Below the pieces are notes generated by a model. It ran no database searches. It was not told where the DNA came from and was given only the letters and a program-made list of their open reading frames with translations. From Apiospora phragmitis (taxonomy: Eukaryota; Ascomycota; Sordariomycetes; Amphisphaeriales; Apiosporaceae): DNA of 64,000 bases. The stretch spans positions 1,344,501 through 1,408,500 of the forward strand of contig JAQQWL010000006.1 in assembly GCA_038363925.1 (NCBI GenBank), given 5' to 3'. Made by a program: the position numbers and the translations under genes. Position 1 is the stretch's first letter; every line of letters starts with the position of its first letter. Positions 9,819 to 21,634 of the stretch are shown piece by piece.

Positions 9819-11659
9819 ATGTCGAAAACAAAGGGTAGAGCGAAACAGTTCGAAGATTGGGAAGAAAAACCCGCAAAGGGTGAGTTACTACATGCCACCA
9901 CGCGCAAATCATTTCCTTGTGTAAGCTTCCTAGCTAACGGTACCTTGCGACAGACTACGACCCAGAAGATGCTCCTGCCACAGACAACGAAGACAGCGGT
10001 AGCGATGATGCAAGCGTTGACGAGAACGCCGGCACCGAACACTACGCACCGGTAGGCAAGTCCAAGCTCAGGCGCAAGCAAGACGTCAAGCTCGGCCCTG
10101 AATACCGTGGTACCCGCGTCAGCCGCGACGCCCTGGAACAATCGTCCGAAGGCTCCGGGTCAGAAGACTACGAGGATGCCCTCGAAGACCTTCTTAACGG
10201 GCACGAAGATAGTGATTCCGAAGAGGACGACTCGGACGGGGAGGAATTTGTCGATCCGGACGACGCCGATCTGGAGCGGAATCAAAAGGAGCAGGGGGGC
10301 GAAGATGCCGAGATTGACAGCGACGAGGCCTTTGGCGAGACCGACGAGGAAAACTTTTCCAAATTGGGATACACATTCCGGGGCAGCTCGCAACCCATGC
10401 CAGTCAAGGGGAAGAGGGTAACCAGGCCTACCGCCGCCGATTTTCTCGATGACGAGGCCGAGCTGTCGGAGGAGGGAGAAAGGCTTGGAGGAGAAGACGA
10501 CGATGACGAGGTTGAAGATGACGAGGAGGAGGATTCCGATGATGATATGGACGGCTTCATCGACGATAGCGAGTCGGAAGACATTACCGATGGCGAGGAC
10601 CAAGAAGATGCCGAAGATTCTGACGAGAGCGCTGAGGAAGCGCCCAAAAAGAAATCAAAGCTCGAAAAGGAGTTTGCCAAATTGGAGATGAAGACCGATG
10701 GAAAGAGCGGCGTTACCGGCTCGCTCGTGGATTCTATGCAGAAGGATGTGGCAAAAGGTCTGGCTGTTCGCCAGCAACGCAAGGCTTTTGATGCGGCTCT
10801 TAACATTCGGATACGCCTCCAGAAGGCTATCGTCGCTTCCAATACGATACCGACAGTGGATCCTTCCGATGATCAAAACGAGCCATATGAGGCTGCTGAG
10901 GCGGCTGCGATCAAGCTGTGGAATGCCATTGACGCATTCCGTACGGACATGCAACCTGGTGCTGGCCAGAAGCGAAAGCGGACATTTGAGCCGAGTGATT
11001 CAAGCCAGGACATCTGGGAGAAGATGCAAGACATGGAGGCGAAGGGTCTTGTTCGCCGAAAGAATGTCCTTCAAAACTGGGATGAAAAGGTCAAGAAAGC
11101 ACGCATGGATCCTGCTGCCCAGCATAGCTTCGGGAACAAGCAGTCCAAGGGTCAACAATCCCTGACCGCCTGGTTGGAGCAAAAGATGCAAGATCCCGAA
11201 GGTACTGAGAGGCTTGTCAAGCGCACGCGTACACCGCGTTCTTGTGCGCCTGCTCAGGTCGCAAAGAAGGTGACCGAGGATCCAGATATCTACGACGATG
11301 CTGATTTCTACCAGCTTCTTTTGAAAGAGCTCGTTGACCAGCGTACCGCTGATGCGTCTGCTCCCACTGGAACAGCTACGCTTCGGTACGCAGCTGTGAA
11401 GGAGGCCAAGACCAAGAAGCAAGTCGACACGAAGGCAAGCAAGGGAAGGAAGATGAGGTTCAACGTCCACGAAAAGCTTCAAGAGTTCATGGCGCCAGAA
11501 GACCGCAGGCAATGGGAACCCTCCGCCATTGATCGCCTATTTGGTACGCTCTTCGGGCAACAAGTCGAGAATGTGTTGGATGAAGACGCGGTTTCCGAGG
11601 ATGAGGAAATGGGCGGTGTCACTGCTGAGGAGGCGGGCTTGAGACTATTCCGTAGCTAA
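9819..11659 (+). CDS. bfr2: Bfr2/AATF (Traube) rRNA-processing protein
   Basis: Exon 1 is 9819-9879 and exon 2 is 9954-11659, with an intron GTGAGT...GACAG of 74 nt, giving about 588 residues. It starts MSKTKGRAKQFEDWEEKPAK. A long acidic, Ser/Asp/Glu-rich region follows (about residues 20-270), with nearly uninterrupted Asp/Glu runs around 200-230. Then comes the AATF/Che-1 helical domain (about 270-370) and the TRAUB C-terminal domain, including RFNVHEKLQEFMAPED and RLFGTLFGQ near the end. Bfr2 is part of the small-subunit processome and is needed for early 18S rRNA maturation in the nucleolus. Length and order match fungal homologues. It is divergent from ind1. No break seen. Confidence 0.93.
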
Positions 11660-12176
11660 GTCCTGATGATCTGTATGAGTTTACCATCACATCACGCCCA
11701 TGTTAGAATAGACGCGATACCCATATTTCTCAACATCATGTTTATCACTTATCCATTCTGAGATGAAAAGAGGGGGGAAGGAGACTGTGATGCCCAAGTG
11801 ACAAGTGTGGGAGATATTTCATTGGCGCAATGGGTCATAACAGTTGAACCAACTCATTTGAAGTTCACCAAGAGAGAAGCAAGACTCACATATTGACATG
11901 CCACAAAAGCGGTTCAATCCTTCCCCAGCTTGTACACAGCAAAGTCTTTGGTATTTCCCGAAGTGTTTGCTCAAAACCACATGAATCATTGGCATACAAC
12001 GACTTTACTCTTTGCCGGTTGGCTTCAACCAGCACAACATATAAGCATCGCGACACATTTCATCCTACCGATTTTACCTCAAGCCGACTTGAAACGTCCA
12101 GGCGCAAAAGACTCGAAGTCGCACTCATTTATGACCACCTGATCCTGTGTGCCCGCACTGGAAATATTCGCCCAGC

Positions 12177-13133
12177 ATGTGCGAAGTTCTCCTTGAATTC
12201 GATGATCAGGGCTGCATTTCTGCCCTCAAGACAACCTATTGCACCAACCACCCAGCCTGCTGCGCCCTGGTTGGTCGGCTGAGTCGTCCTGTACGTATCG
12301 AGTTCGGACACCCGCAGCAGTACACCAAACATGCAGAGAATCTCCCGCCGAAGTCGTCCTCCAACTATGGCTCAGGCAGTCCTACCACCTCGGTGTCATC
12401 GCCCTCTTCAGTGATCTTCGGCAAGCACCTCACCGGATCCTTGCACCTTCCATCCCCAAGCGTCGCCCATCGACGACAAGTCTCGTCGCGCTCGCTCTTG
12501 CGGACCGTTTCGGACGTGGCACAGCAGTCGTTGAAGCGCTCCGTCTCGGCGCCTCAGCGGTCGCCTCCCCCGTCCCCGACCCCGACCAGGTTGGGATCAC
12601 CATTGCCGTCACCTTGTACGCCGCGTCTGGATGTGACCAACCCTGACGACGACTATTTCACCCACAAAAGCACGGCGTCTCCAACAATCCAGGCTCAGAC
12701 CACCACCACCAGCTACCAGTCTCCTGTCCCGTACCAGGCCAACTACTGCATCTGCCTCACCTTCGTGTACAGGTGCGGCCACCCTGTCGACGACCTGAAA
12801 CCGTCTTCGGGCAACGGAGGCCGGACCAGCAGCATGAAGGGCAAGCACATGATCTGCGGATGGGCCTGCACCAAGGAGGGCCAGTGTCGCCACACGCGCG
12901 TCACGCACGCCGTCCAAGTGCCGCTGGCGTTTGGGTGCAGCTTCAGTGACGGGTGCCACTTCCATGATGGTTTCAACTCATGGGCGGCAGTGGTGAACAC
13001 GACAAGACTGTGTAGCATTGCCAGTGGCAGCAGTAGCGGCAGTGCCGAGCTCAAGGAGTCATCAGGAGGAGGGGTGGTTGGAAAGGGGGTCATGGAGGTT
13101 CTCTTGGAGAGCCAGGGGGATGTATGGCGTTAG
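12177..13133 (+). CDS. Cys/His-rich fungal protein of unknown function (318 aa)
   Basis: Single-exon frame. I chose the ATG at 12177 because an upstream in-frame GTG at 12147 is not a likely eukaryotic start. The N-terminus has paired cysteines (CEVLLEF, TTYCTNHPACCALV). The middle (about 60-175) is Ser/Pro/Thr-rich and likely disordered. The C-terminal third is dense in Cys and His: YCICLTFVYRCGHPV, MICGWACTKEGQCRH, FGCSFSDGCHFHDG. The spacing suggests metal binding, but it does not match a zinc-finger class I can name. There is no signal peptide or membrane helix. Function unknown. Confidence 0.7.
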   Translation: MCEVLLEFDDQGCISALKTTYCTNHPACCALVGRLSRPVRIEFGHPQQYTKHAENLPPKSSSNYGSGSPTTSVSSPSSVIFGKHLTGSLHLPSPSVAHRRQVSSRSLLRTVSDVAQQSLKRSVSAPQRSPPPSPTPTRLGSPLPSPCTPRLDVTNPDDDYFTHKSTASPTIQAQTTTTSYQSPVPYQANYCICLTFVYRCGHPVDDLKPSSGNGGRTSSMKGKHMICGWACTKEGQCRHTRVTHAVQVPLAFGCSFSDGCHFHDGFNSWAAVVNTTRLCSIASGSSSGSAELKESSGGGVVGKGVMEVLLESQGDVWR

Positions 13134-13612
13134 TCGGCAAGTTCACCGATATGAGCAAGCACAAGAGCGATGTGCTGTGTGTACAACTAGGTCCATGAAA
13201 CTGACGTTTTGGCCATGAAGAGGACGAGGAGAGAACGTGTGCTTATATGGATGCAGACCGAGGGTTTCCAGTGTACGTTATTAGTCTAGTTCCTTATACG
13301 TATAAAGGGCAAGTTTACCCCCGTCATGCTCTTCAATACATATGAAGTAATTCAAATCATGCGCTGAATGACTCGACGATTCAGGTTAGTGATTTATTGC
13401 TGTTTCGATGCGTGTAGGTCACAGCCCGTCACGGACCTATCTTTACAGGAGGAATATGAGGTTGCAGCGTGCTTTCCACTATACATGGCCTGATCCACTG
13501 CGGGGCTTTCTGACTTCCAACGTTTCCAACATTCCTCGCCCTCAACGAGGAAAGGCACAAGAGAATCAAATGGATAGTTTTCTCTCGGAATAAGCTTCTG
13601 ATATAATCGGTC
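13134..13612. other. Intergenic region upstream of ferroportin-like gene
   Basis: About 480 bp. No gene or clear repeat seen. Contains the terminator of the Cys-rich gene and the promoter of the transporter. Confidence 0.4.
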
Positions 13613-15301
13613 ATGGCCAACGAGCAGTCACCACTACTCGGGATTGAGGAGGCGAGCGATGATGGGGCCCAGACGCAGCGCCGCCAACAAGGAGAGATCC
13701 CCCCAAGCATTGTCCGGGCCCTGTATGTGTCGCATACGCTGTCGGCATGGAACTCGCGCCTCTTCGAGTTCGGCGCCGTCCTCTATCTCGCCACCATCTT
13801 CCCCGGCACGCTGTTGCCCATGTCCATCTATGCCATCACTCGAGGGTTGGCCGCGATAGTCTTCGCGCCTGCCATGGGGCAGTACATCGACAGTGGCGAC
13901 CGTCTGCAGGTCGTCAGGGTCTCCATTGCCGGCCAGCGCCTTGCCGTGGCTCTATCTTGTGGTATATTTGGCTTCCTTGTCAAGCGCGGACCACTGGAAT
14001 CTCAAGGGAAGGCGGGTTTGCTGGCCCTCCTGGCCTTCCTGGCTTGTGTCGAGAAGCTGTGTTCCACCTTGAATCTGATTTCAGTAGAGAAGGATTGGGT
14101 GCGTATTCCGGAGCAGAGTCCGAAACTTCTCCTTCTTCCACGTCGAGTATTGAAAGCTAAAAGCTGGGTATGCCTCATCCACAGGTAGTCGTTATAGCTG
14201 ACAACGACGAAGCGGTTCTGAGATCCCTGAATGCCCAAATGCGGCGCATCGATCTCCTCTGCAAGCTACTTGGACCTCTTTTCATCGCCTTACTGGTAGG
14301 AATATCGACAGAGTTCGCGATTTGGGTCAATCTAGGTATGAGCCTCATGTCTGTCGTTTTCGAATACTTCGCCATCGCACGAGTCTATCATGAGGTGGAC
14401 GGGCTTCAAATTCCCAAGAACGGGCCGCAGCTCAGCAGGCCAGATGGGCCAAATAATGCCGACAGGGCCGAGAACTGTGCCCTACCACACTGGAGTCGCG
14501 TCCAAGCCATGTTCAGCAAGTCCGTCGCAGACTTCCGCCTGTACTTCTGCCATTGTGCTCTCCTTCCTTCCATGGCTTGCGCCCTGCTCTACCTTACCGT
14601 TCTCAGCTTCGGTGGTCAGATGGTCACCTTCTTGCTCGGCTCGGGCTACGATTCGACCCGGGTCGGCGCCGCGAGGACTCTGAGCGTCGTGTTTGAAGTG
14701 CTGGCCACCTGGGTAGCCCCGTGGCTGATGAGCTCGGTCGGCCCTGTCCGAGCAGGGCTGTGGTTCAGTACCGTGCACATCACCATGCTGGTAACCGGTA
14801 TGACTGTTTTTATGGCATATCGCGATGACGACCCTGTTATCGCGGCAAGCGGTATGGTCGGCGGCACAGTTCTGAGCCGGGTAGGCCTGAGAGGATTTGA
14901 TCTCTGTACGCAAATTATTGTGCAAGAGGTAAGTTCCCATCATGAAAACCGCATAAGTCAAACAACAGAACAGCTGATACATCACATCTGATCATCAGGA
15001 GGTCGAGGCGGACATCAGAGGCACCTTTTCGTCCGTCGAGGCGGCCATGCAGAATGCATTTGAGCTACTTTCTTACGCCTTAACGATCATGTTTTTCCGC
15101 CCGCAGCAGTTCATGATCCCGGCTCTCGCTTCCGTCGGTGCGGTTACTGCGGCGAGTTGCTGCTACACTTTGTTCGTTTATATACGGAGAGGTCATATTC
15201 TACATCCGGAGAAGCTGGCAGGCGCTTGCGGATGCTGGCCAGGTAAGGAGAGGCAACGGGAAAGACTGCTCGATCATATCAACTCTGAAAGAGATATATA
15301 G
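13613..15301 (+). CDS. Ferroportin-like (SLC40) metal exporter
   Basis: Exons 13613-14098, 14185-14928 and 14999-15301; introns GTGCGT...CACAG and GTAAGT...ATCAG, both phase 0; about 510 residues. The protein has a hydrophilic N-terminus followed by about 10-12 hydrophobic segments. Signature stretches of the ferroportin family are visible: LYVSHTLSAWNSRLFEFGAVLYL near the N-terminus, LISVEKDWVVVIAD, and RRIDLLCKLLGPLFIALL at about residue 180. The first region carries the Asn/Ser/Arg positions lining the iron path in animal ferroportins. The likely role is export of Fe(II) or related metals across the plasma or an internal membrane; the fungal substrate is not known from sequence. The last 30 residues are poorly conserved and the exact C-terminus is less certain. 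Confidence 0.85.
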
Positions 15302-16508
15302 TGTTTACCACTACGGCTTTGGGGATACTTTTACAGGAGAACATTCACATAAATCTTGTAAACAATATGGAAAGGGGGAGATCAAGTCTTAGTTTTATTA
15401 CGCCTTTTTATTGGAGTCTTTATATAATTTTGATTACAACCATCCCATAGTGCTGAAAAAAGGGTACCCATCTCGGGGTGGACTTAAATATACCTAGACA
15501 TGTAATGTTCGAAACGCCCGCTCTTGAGTTTGTCATGAAAGTTTTGATATCAAATAACAAATCCAGAGTATCATCACAGGGGGTAGGATGATACCCAAGA
15601 GTATTTCGACGATATTCTGATTGTTGAATACGTCTAAACCAAGTTCGATCTGAAAGGAATATCGAACAGCTTGAACTTCGGTATATTTCCTAATCACGGT
15701 CGAACGTCACATTCTACAGGACAGCCCACACAAAACAGAGAAATAGAACTTCTATTGCATTCGATATCATGTTTATATTGTAACCCGACGTTTTGGCAGC
15801 ACAATGTGTCGTTTTAACGTCTCAACAGGGAATGGCGAGATAATATAGTCTCACATGTTGTTACTATACACGACTCTGGCGGCTCTGGGCACAATCTCGG
15901 TTTGAGTGGTGACTATACAGCTTTGCCTCAAGGACAGGAGCTATTTCCCAATCTAAGTTAAGTCCGACGTCTGCTGCACAACCATGTGCCATGCAGAGCT
16001 GCCAACTGGGTCATGTGTAATTTATCCCTCGTTGCCTGTCTGAGCAGTACGGAGAAAAGGGGCGAATGGTTGCATCAGAATCAAGTCAGGCACTACGACA
16101 CTGGCGCCAAGATAGGAATAAGAGGGTAAGATCCTGCCAAATCAAATCAACCCGGCCAATTGGGTGTTGCGTATAGATTGCAACCACGAGGAACCCCAAA
16201 TGCCGGCATCCCCCACCCCGCTTCACCAGGGGTAATATAGGTCTAATTTAAAGGGCCGTTTAGCGACTTGCCGGCCGTGTCAGTTGAGATACAAAGGCTC
16301 TGCCGGATAACACCACTCTTAGCAATCAAATACCATGTACTTTCGAGTTCAAGCATGTCATAACGGGGCAGACAGTTCCGGCTTAGCTCTGGATGGGCTC
16401 ACTATATCACCTCATCCAATCCTCACCCGGAACTCTGATCTAGTAGAATCCAGAAAGTCATACAACTGTCACAAGCTGCTTTAATTGTTCACGACGTGGG
16501 TGTTCAAA
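15302..16508. other. AT-rich intergenic region
   Basis: About 1.2 kb without open frames of note. It holds the 3' end of the ferroportin gene and the promoter of the dehydrogenase. No repeats or RNA genes seen. Confidence 0.5.
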
Positions 16509-18102
16509 ATGATTCTGATCAAGACAGTTCTCAGCGCGGTGGCGCTACTCCTGACAGGGGTTGGTAAGTGACAAGCATTGCCTTTTTCAGGTCCTCCTTG
16601 GTGAGAACCCGGCTAACAACATGGGTAGGGCAGGTCCAAGCACAGCTCGATCCTTTGCCTTTGCCGACCACCTGTAGCGGCGTCTCCGCGATGAGATACG
16701 CCCATACTCTGGCGTCGGGATGGAGCGTCGTCAAGGTGGCCGGCAACCTGCGGGGGGTCCGGACGATTGTCTGGGACCCCCTCGGCCAGATGCTCGTCTC
16801 CGAGAGCGGCAAGGGCATCTCGGTGCATACCTTCGGCGCCAATGGGTGCATCAACAGCAGCAGCACGCTGATCGCCCTGAGCCAGCTCAACCACGGCCTC
16901 GCCATCACGCCGGACGGCAAGACCCTCTACGCCAGCACCGAGCGCATGGCGTACCAGTGGGCGTACGACCCGGCCACCCGCCAGGTGAGCGGCCAGAAGA
17001 CCGTTGTAACTGGCATGGTCTCGGGGATTCACTCCACGCGCAACTTGCTGGTCGTGCCGTCGCAGCCCAACATGGTGCTGTTGCAGACCGGAAGCACGGC
17101 GAACCTGGACCAGCAGGCTCTGAACATGGCTAGTGGTAGAGCCATCATCAAGATCTTCGACATGAGCAAAGTTCCTGCCAATGGATACAGCTACAACACC
17201 GGAGGAGAGGTGGTTGCCTACGGACTGCGGAACGAAATTGGTTTCATTACAGACCCGAATGGCATGGTTTGGTAAGTACATACACACATCTACCCGGTCC
17301 TGGCCGAGACGTGACGAGCCTTTACTTACACGTATGTTGTACAGGGGCGTTGAGAACAGCGGCGACGTAAGTGAACAGGCGTATTTGAACGACTACTTTC
17401 ACTAACTGGAGTGCGTGTAGGACATCAGACGAACGGTAAATGGCCAGGCAAAGGATATTCACATCAACAACCCAGCAGAGAAACTGAACTACTGTGAGTG
17501 ACTGTTTTACTCCTCCATCCTCCACATTCCGGTCTGCGTACGGTCTAACGCCTTATCTGTGCCCAGTCGGAGATCCGCTCACCACCCGCAACGCCTGGTA
17601 CGGCTACCCGACCTGCTTCAGCGTGTGGGACAAGTCGGCCTTCACCGACAACACGGCGCTGAAGACGGGCAGCCACTTCGTGCTGACGCCCAACAACACG
17701 TACAAGGACGCCGACTGCGACAAGACGGCGGTGCCGCCGCGCCTGTCCTTCATGGCGCACAGCGCGCCCATCTGGAACGCGTTCGACGCCAACGCGACCA
17801 ACATGTACGTCACCTTCCACGGCAGCTGGGACCGGCAGCCGCCGACGGGCTTCAAGGTGATCCAGATCCCCTTCACCAAGACGAGCGAGGGCGCCTACGA
17901 CCCCGTCGCCGCCGCCGACAGCACCACGGGCTACACCGACATCTTCTCGGCCCAGAACCCGGCCGGCTGCACCGCCAACGGGCTCACCATGAGCAACTGC
18001 TTCCGGCTGACGGCGGCCTCGTGGGACCCGCGGGGCCGCGGCCTGTTCGTCGGCAGCGACAACAGCGCCGAGGGCGAGATCTATCTCTTGTCGAAGAAGT
18101 GA
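16509..18102 (+). CDS. Secreted PQQ-dependent sugar dehydrogenase (AA12 / sorbosone dehydrogenase fold)
   Basis: Five exons: 16509-16563, 16629-17271, 17345-17366, 17421-17493 and 17567-18102, about 442 residues. All donors are GTAAGT or GTGAGT and all phases agree. A signal peptide (MILIKTVLSAVALLLTGV) precedes a six-bladed beta-propeller of the L-sorbosone/pyranose dehydrogenase type. Typical pieces are RTIVWDPLGQMLVSE, LNHGLAITPDGKTLYAS, GLRNEIGFITDPNG, YGYPTCFSVWD, HSAPIWNAF, FHGSWDR and GRGLFVGSDNS. His and Arg residues around the propeller axis serve PQQ and Ca binding in the family. Unlike the Coprinopsis AA12 enzyme it has no cytochrome domain or CBM1. The role is oxidation of sugars outside the cell, possibly supplying electrons to other lignocellulose enzymes (inference). 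Confidence 0.88.
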
Positions 18103-18446
18103 GAGAGTCTTGGATGGATTGGGAGATGAAGTCTGCAGTCCATGGCGGGATATGGTTCTTACTCGGTGGAATTGTAGTAGCCTTCCTTGTTGATAACACA
18201 TGTACATACCATGAATATCATATTATCATTCGATCGGATGATCCTCTACTGTTAATCCTATAGATTCATACTAGGCCAAAGCTTCACTTTCACCTTTGGC
18301 TATCCCAGTTTGAGTCGCTGCGCGTTACGTAATGTAAACTCTCATTCGGTCTACGATGAAGCACACTCCTGAAGCCTTGACCTCTACTTTCGCTGGAGAT
18401 GTTGATTCTCTTTAGTGCCTGCAAGGCTGGGAGAGTAGGCCAGCTC

Positions 18447-18481
18447 CTACCAGGCGGTGGAGTATCGACTCCACCTGGTAG
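18447..18481. repeat. Imperfect inverted repeat (hairpin)
   Basis: CTACCAGG-CG-GTGGAGT on the left is mirrored by ACTCCACCTGGTAG on the right across a 4-base loop (ATCG). It lies inside the possible coding remnant downstream of the AA12 gene. No function is known. Confidence 0.55.
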
Positions 18482-18842
18482 AGAGCATCAACCAGAGCGT
18501 GTTCAAGGCCATCAACTATGCCCGAGAGACTGGCATCATCAATCGATCGTCCCCAGGGCCAGGGATGGCTGCTACAGGGGATAATATAACGGACTTTGTG
18601 TGGTTAGTTTAGTGTATATAGAAATAAGGACTAGAGATTATGGGGCCACTGACAACTGCCTTTACAGATCACGAGTTTTGGAAGAGATGAGCGTGCGTAG
18701 GTTGATGAAGGGAATTTCCTGCTTTACCAGTTCATGCCATTACATCCTGTCAATATTATAGCCAATTTTGAGGAGGTATGGTCTTGTTCCTTGTGCCCTC
18801 GAGTCTCAGCAGATGTGTTATTCTTGTTTGACTTTGCTATGT

Positions 18843-19329
18843 CTACTTGGCTGTAGAACGAAGTCTGTCCGAATGTTTGACCTTGGTGCTTGAGTGGTCA
18901 GTCGGGGCTTCTGTTGACTCTTGCGGCATTTGCTTTTCGTCTGACGACTTAACGTTTGATGACGCGGAGATGGTACCTTGCGTTTTGCGTAATCGAAGCG
19001 GATTTCGTGTGGGAATGGGCGGCGGCGGCTCCCCATGTGTGTCAAGGAAGGCTTCCTCAACCTCTTCCAGCCAAGCCTGGACCGCTTTCCTCGACATACT
19101 TGTTACTGGCTTGTTTGTGGCTTGATTGATTCTCGATCTCGCATGCCTGGCATATAGTATCGCCAATAATGGAAAATGGGTCTTTCTTATAGGTTATAAA
19201 GGCCATGCAGGTCGTGTTTTGGCCACAGGAGGGGATTTTACAAGACCTTTCATTGATATCCATTGAGGCCCCCTCCCACCTAACAGAGCTGCAAAGACCA
19301 TTGTGTACCGAATTTCGGTTGAAAGGCAT
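18843..19329 (-). CDS. Possible small broken gene, unknown
   Basis: Two overlapping minus-strand frames. The upstream one (19329-19057) has Cys pairs (CKIPSCGQNTTC, ICQAC). The downstream one (19166-18843) has a helical opening (SRKAVQAWLEEVEEAFLDTHG) then a Pro-rich and Ser/Lys-rich tail. They could be one gene interrupted by a one-base loss, like others in the window, or two chance frames. No family recognised. Confidence 0.2.
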
Positions 19330-19653
19330 GACATATTTCTTTCACATTTGGTACAAGTGGAGTTGTCAAGAGACCTGAAGGTGGTAAACAAAAGTCGGTG
19401 TCCGAAGAAACACGAATATCCGGGGATGCTGCGCCATTTGGTAAACTCGTAGAGCTGCCATCATGGCGACAACCCCATGGGTTCAGACGTTCTTAAAATC
19501 ACCAATATGCAAGTGTGTACAAAACAAATACCACCTACATAATCAATGGATAAAGAGAAATGCTAAAGAGGAAAGCAAAAGAGAAAGAAAGAAAAATGCT
19601 GCAAAAAGATAATTTGATATTTCATCACATGCATTCAGGAAAAAGAAAAGTTA

Positions 19654-19759
19654 TGACAAGAGTGGGATTCGAACCCACGCCAATTTCTTGACTACGATGC
19701 TCGGTGAACCACGAAGGTTTTCCTGAACGTAGCGCCTTAGACCGCTCGGCCATCTTGCC
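19654..19759 (-). tRNA. tRNA-Leu (anticodon CAG) with intron
   Basis: Read on the minus strand. The acceptor stem GGCAAGA pairs with TCTTGTC (one G-T), followed by discriminator A. The D-arm is of leucine type (TGGCCGAGCGGTCTAAGGC). The anticodon stem is CTACG/CGTAG, with the loop giving CAG at 19725-19723. The class II long variable arm and the T-arm GTGGG-TTCGAAT-CCCAC (B box) are present. An intron of about 24 nt (about 19698-19721) sits one base 3' of the anticodon, the canonical tRNA intron position. Mature length is about 82 nt. No CCA is encoded, as expected for a nuclear gene. Confidence 0.92.
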
Positions 19760-20366
19760 TTATCTCATTGATGTTAGGATTAATGCTTATAGCAGCCTGT
19801 ATTACGTCTGCAAAAGGAAGAGCTTTTTGGCTTCGCATACAGCTTGGGGATGTTACTTTGGTGGGTATCATACTTAGGTGAGCGGAGTGATATGACCCCG
19901 CTATGCAAAAGCGCAACATTCATCTTTCAAGAGAGACAGTAGGTTACCATTATAACAGGAATACGAAACAACTTTTGATCACTCTGGATAGTTGGTCACA
20001 AAAGTAGGTAAATTGATTTGAGCCCAGATTCAAGTGATAAAGGTGTCTGTAAAGATAAAGATGCATATAAAGCCCAGTATGGCTAGAAGGTCGTGGTCGC
20101 GGAAAAGGTTCCGTACATCTGGCTAAGCGGGGCAAAATTTTTTGAGATGCATATCGCAGCAAAATATTGTTAGTGACTGCAACCAGAGAAGCACGAACAG
20201 TGAATCGCGAAGGACCAATACCAATTCTAGGCAAAGCAATTTCTGAAAAAGGGACACCAACTGCGAAGAGCCTCGATTCCGACAGTATCTCTCCAACCGA
20301 AGAACAAATATCCCGGGACAAGCCATCAATCCTTCTTCTTTTCGGTCAATCCGTCCAACCATCAAA
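19760..20366. other. Intergenic, promoter side of rrp1
   Basis: About 600 bp. Short minus-strand frames show no recognisable content. Contains the upstream region of the tRNA and the rrp1 promoter. Confidence 0.4.
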
Positions 20367-21293
20367 ATGGCCGCCGACGAGAGGAATATGCCCTTCATAA
20401 AAAACCTCGCCTCGAGCGGTAAGTTCTCGGTTGTTATATCGGCCAGAGAAACGTAGCTCTCTTACGAACCATTTATTTCAAGAGAAACGAAAAAGCTAAT
20501 GCAGAGACCTCCCCCAAACAGAACGCAAAGTCCGCACCGAAGCCCTGACGACCCTGCGCACCTTCCTGACGGCGTCGACGACGGCCCGGACCCTGTCGCC
20601 CTCGACCACCTGAAGCTCTGGAAGGGCCTGTTCTACGCGCTCTGGATGGCGGACCGGCCGATCCCTCAGCAGAACCTGTGCGCCGAGCTGGCCGCGCTCG
20701 TCGGCATCCTGCCCGACGACGCCGTCGTGCCCTTCCTGCGCGCCTTCTGGGAGACGCTGAGTCGCGAGTGGACGGGCATCGACGTGCTGCGCATGGAGAA
20801 GTTCATGCTGCTCGTGCGTCGGGTGCTGGGCGCCAGCTTCGCCTGGGCGCGCGAGGGCGGCAGCGGGAGCAGCAAGAAGAATAGCAGCAGTAAGAGCAGC
20901 AAGAACTGCAAGAACAACAAGGAAACTAGGGCAGAGGCCATGCTGGCGCTCCTGCGGGAGTGGCCCATCGAGGAGATGGGCGACCTCGCCAAGGTCTCGG
21001 TCGGCCTCCGGCTGCACGTCCTGGACATCTGGGTCGACGAGGTGGAGCGCGCGGGCATGACGGGCGAGGACGCCACCGAGGACGACGCCCAGTTGCTCGA
21101 GGGCGTCAAGGCCGTTGTCGAGAACCAGATCAAGAGCCCCAGCAAGCCCTGCCGCGCGAGGGCCAAGGAGGGCCTCGCGGACGAGCGGCTACCCTGGAAT
21201 GAGAAGACGGCCGAGGACGAGGAGATGGGAGAGGACGGTGAGGAGACCAAGGATGCCGCAGAAAAAGATGGCTGGGGTGGCTTCGACGACTGA
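20367..21293 (+). CDS. rrp1: Rrp1/Nop52 ribosomal RNA processing protein, one 1-nt frame break
   Basis: Exon 1 is 20367-20418 ([17 protein letters not shown]), intron GTAAGT...AACAG, exon 2 from 20522. The join gives [17 protein letters not shown], the conserved start of the Nop52 domain. The continuation [19 protein letters not shown] is one base out of frame, consistent with one C missing near 20598-20602 (CCC where CCCC is expected). From there the frame is clean to the stop at 21293. It passes [13 protein letters not shown], a short Ser/Lys/Asn low-complexity insert (about 20867-20920), and an acidic C-terminus ending GWGGFDD. Rrp1 works in the nucleolus on 27S pre-rRNA processing for the large subunit. 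As the gene is essential in yeast, the break is probably a sequence error. Confidence 0.85.
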
Positions 21294-21634
21294 TTATTGC
21301 CGGAACATACATTATAGAGTATCGGCTGGCTATTCTTTTGGGTCAGGAGTTTCAGGAGTTCCAGGTCACGAGGTCTAGATATTCATGCAAATGCGACACA
21401 CTTTTCCGATCTTGTATTATAATATGTTTACAACGCTATTCTCAACAATACTATGTATAGAAGATGTAAACCTATTAAAATAAGGAGGTATAAGTACAGG
21501 CTTGGTGAAAACAAGAAACGTCTTCTGTTAAGCATGTTCTATATGGGTATCTCATCTTACGTCCTTCTCTTTCTAATTCTTCTTAGCCTTGCAACAGCAA
21601 AAGGCATACGAACACCTTGTCGAAAGCGATGGTA
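21294..21634. other. Convergent 3' ends of rrp1 and the sphingoid-base kinase
   Basis: 341 bp, AT-rich, between two stop codons facing each other. Expected to hold both polyadenylation regions; no gene seen. Confidence 0.45.

Larger units (their letters stand above)
18103..19653. other. Intergenic region with hairpin and weak coding remnants
   Basis: No confident gene. A frame at about 18440-18603 reads YQAVEYRLHLVESINQSV and further plausible residues without a start codon, and may be a gene remnant. Two overlapping minus-strand frames lie at 18843-19329. Confidence 0.4.

Noticed and set aside
17545..18207. 220-codon minus-strand frame over the AA12 gene
   Set aside because: Arg/Val/Gly-rich shadow of the exon encoding the conserved beta-propeller.
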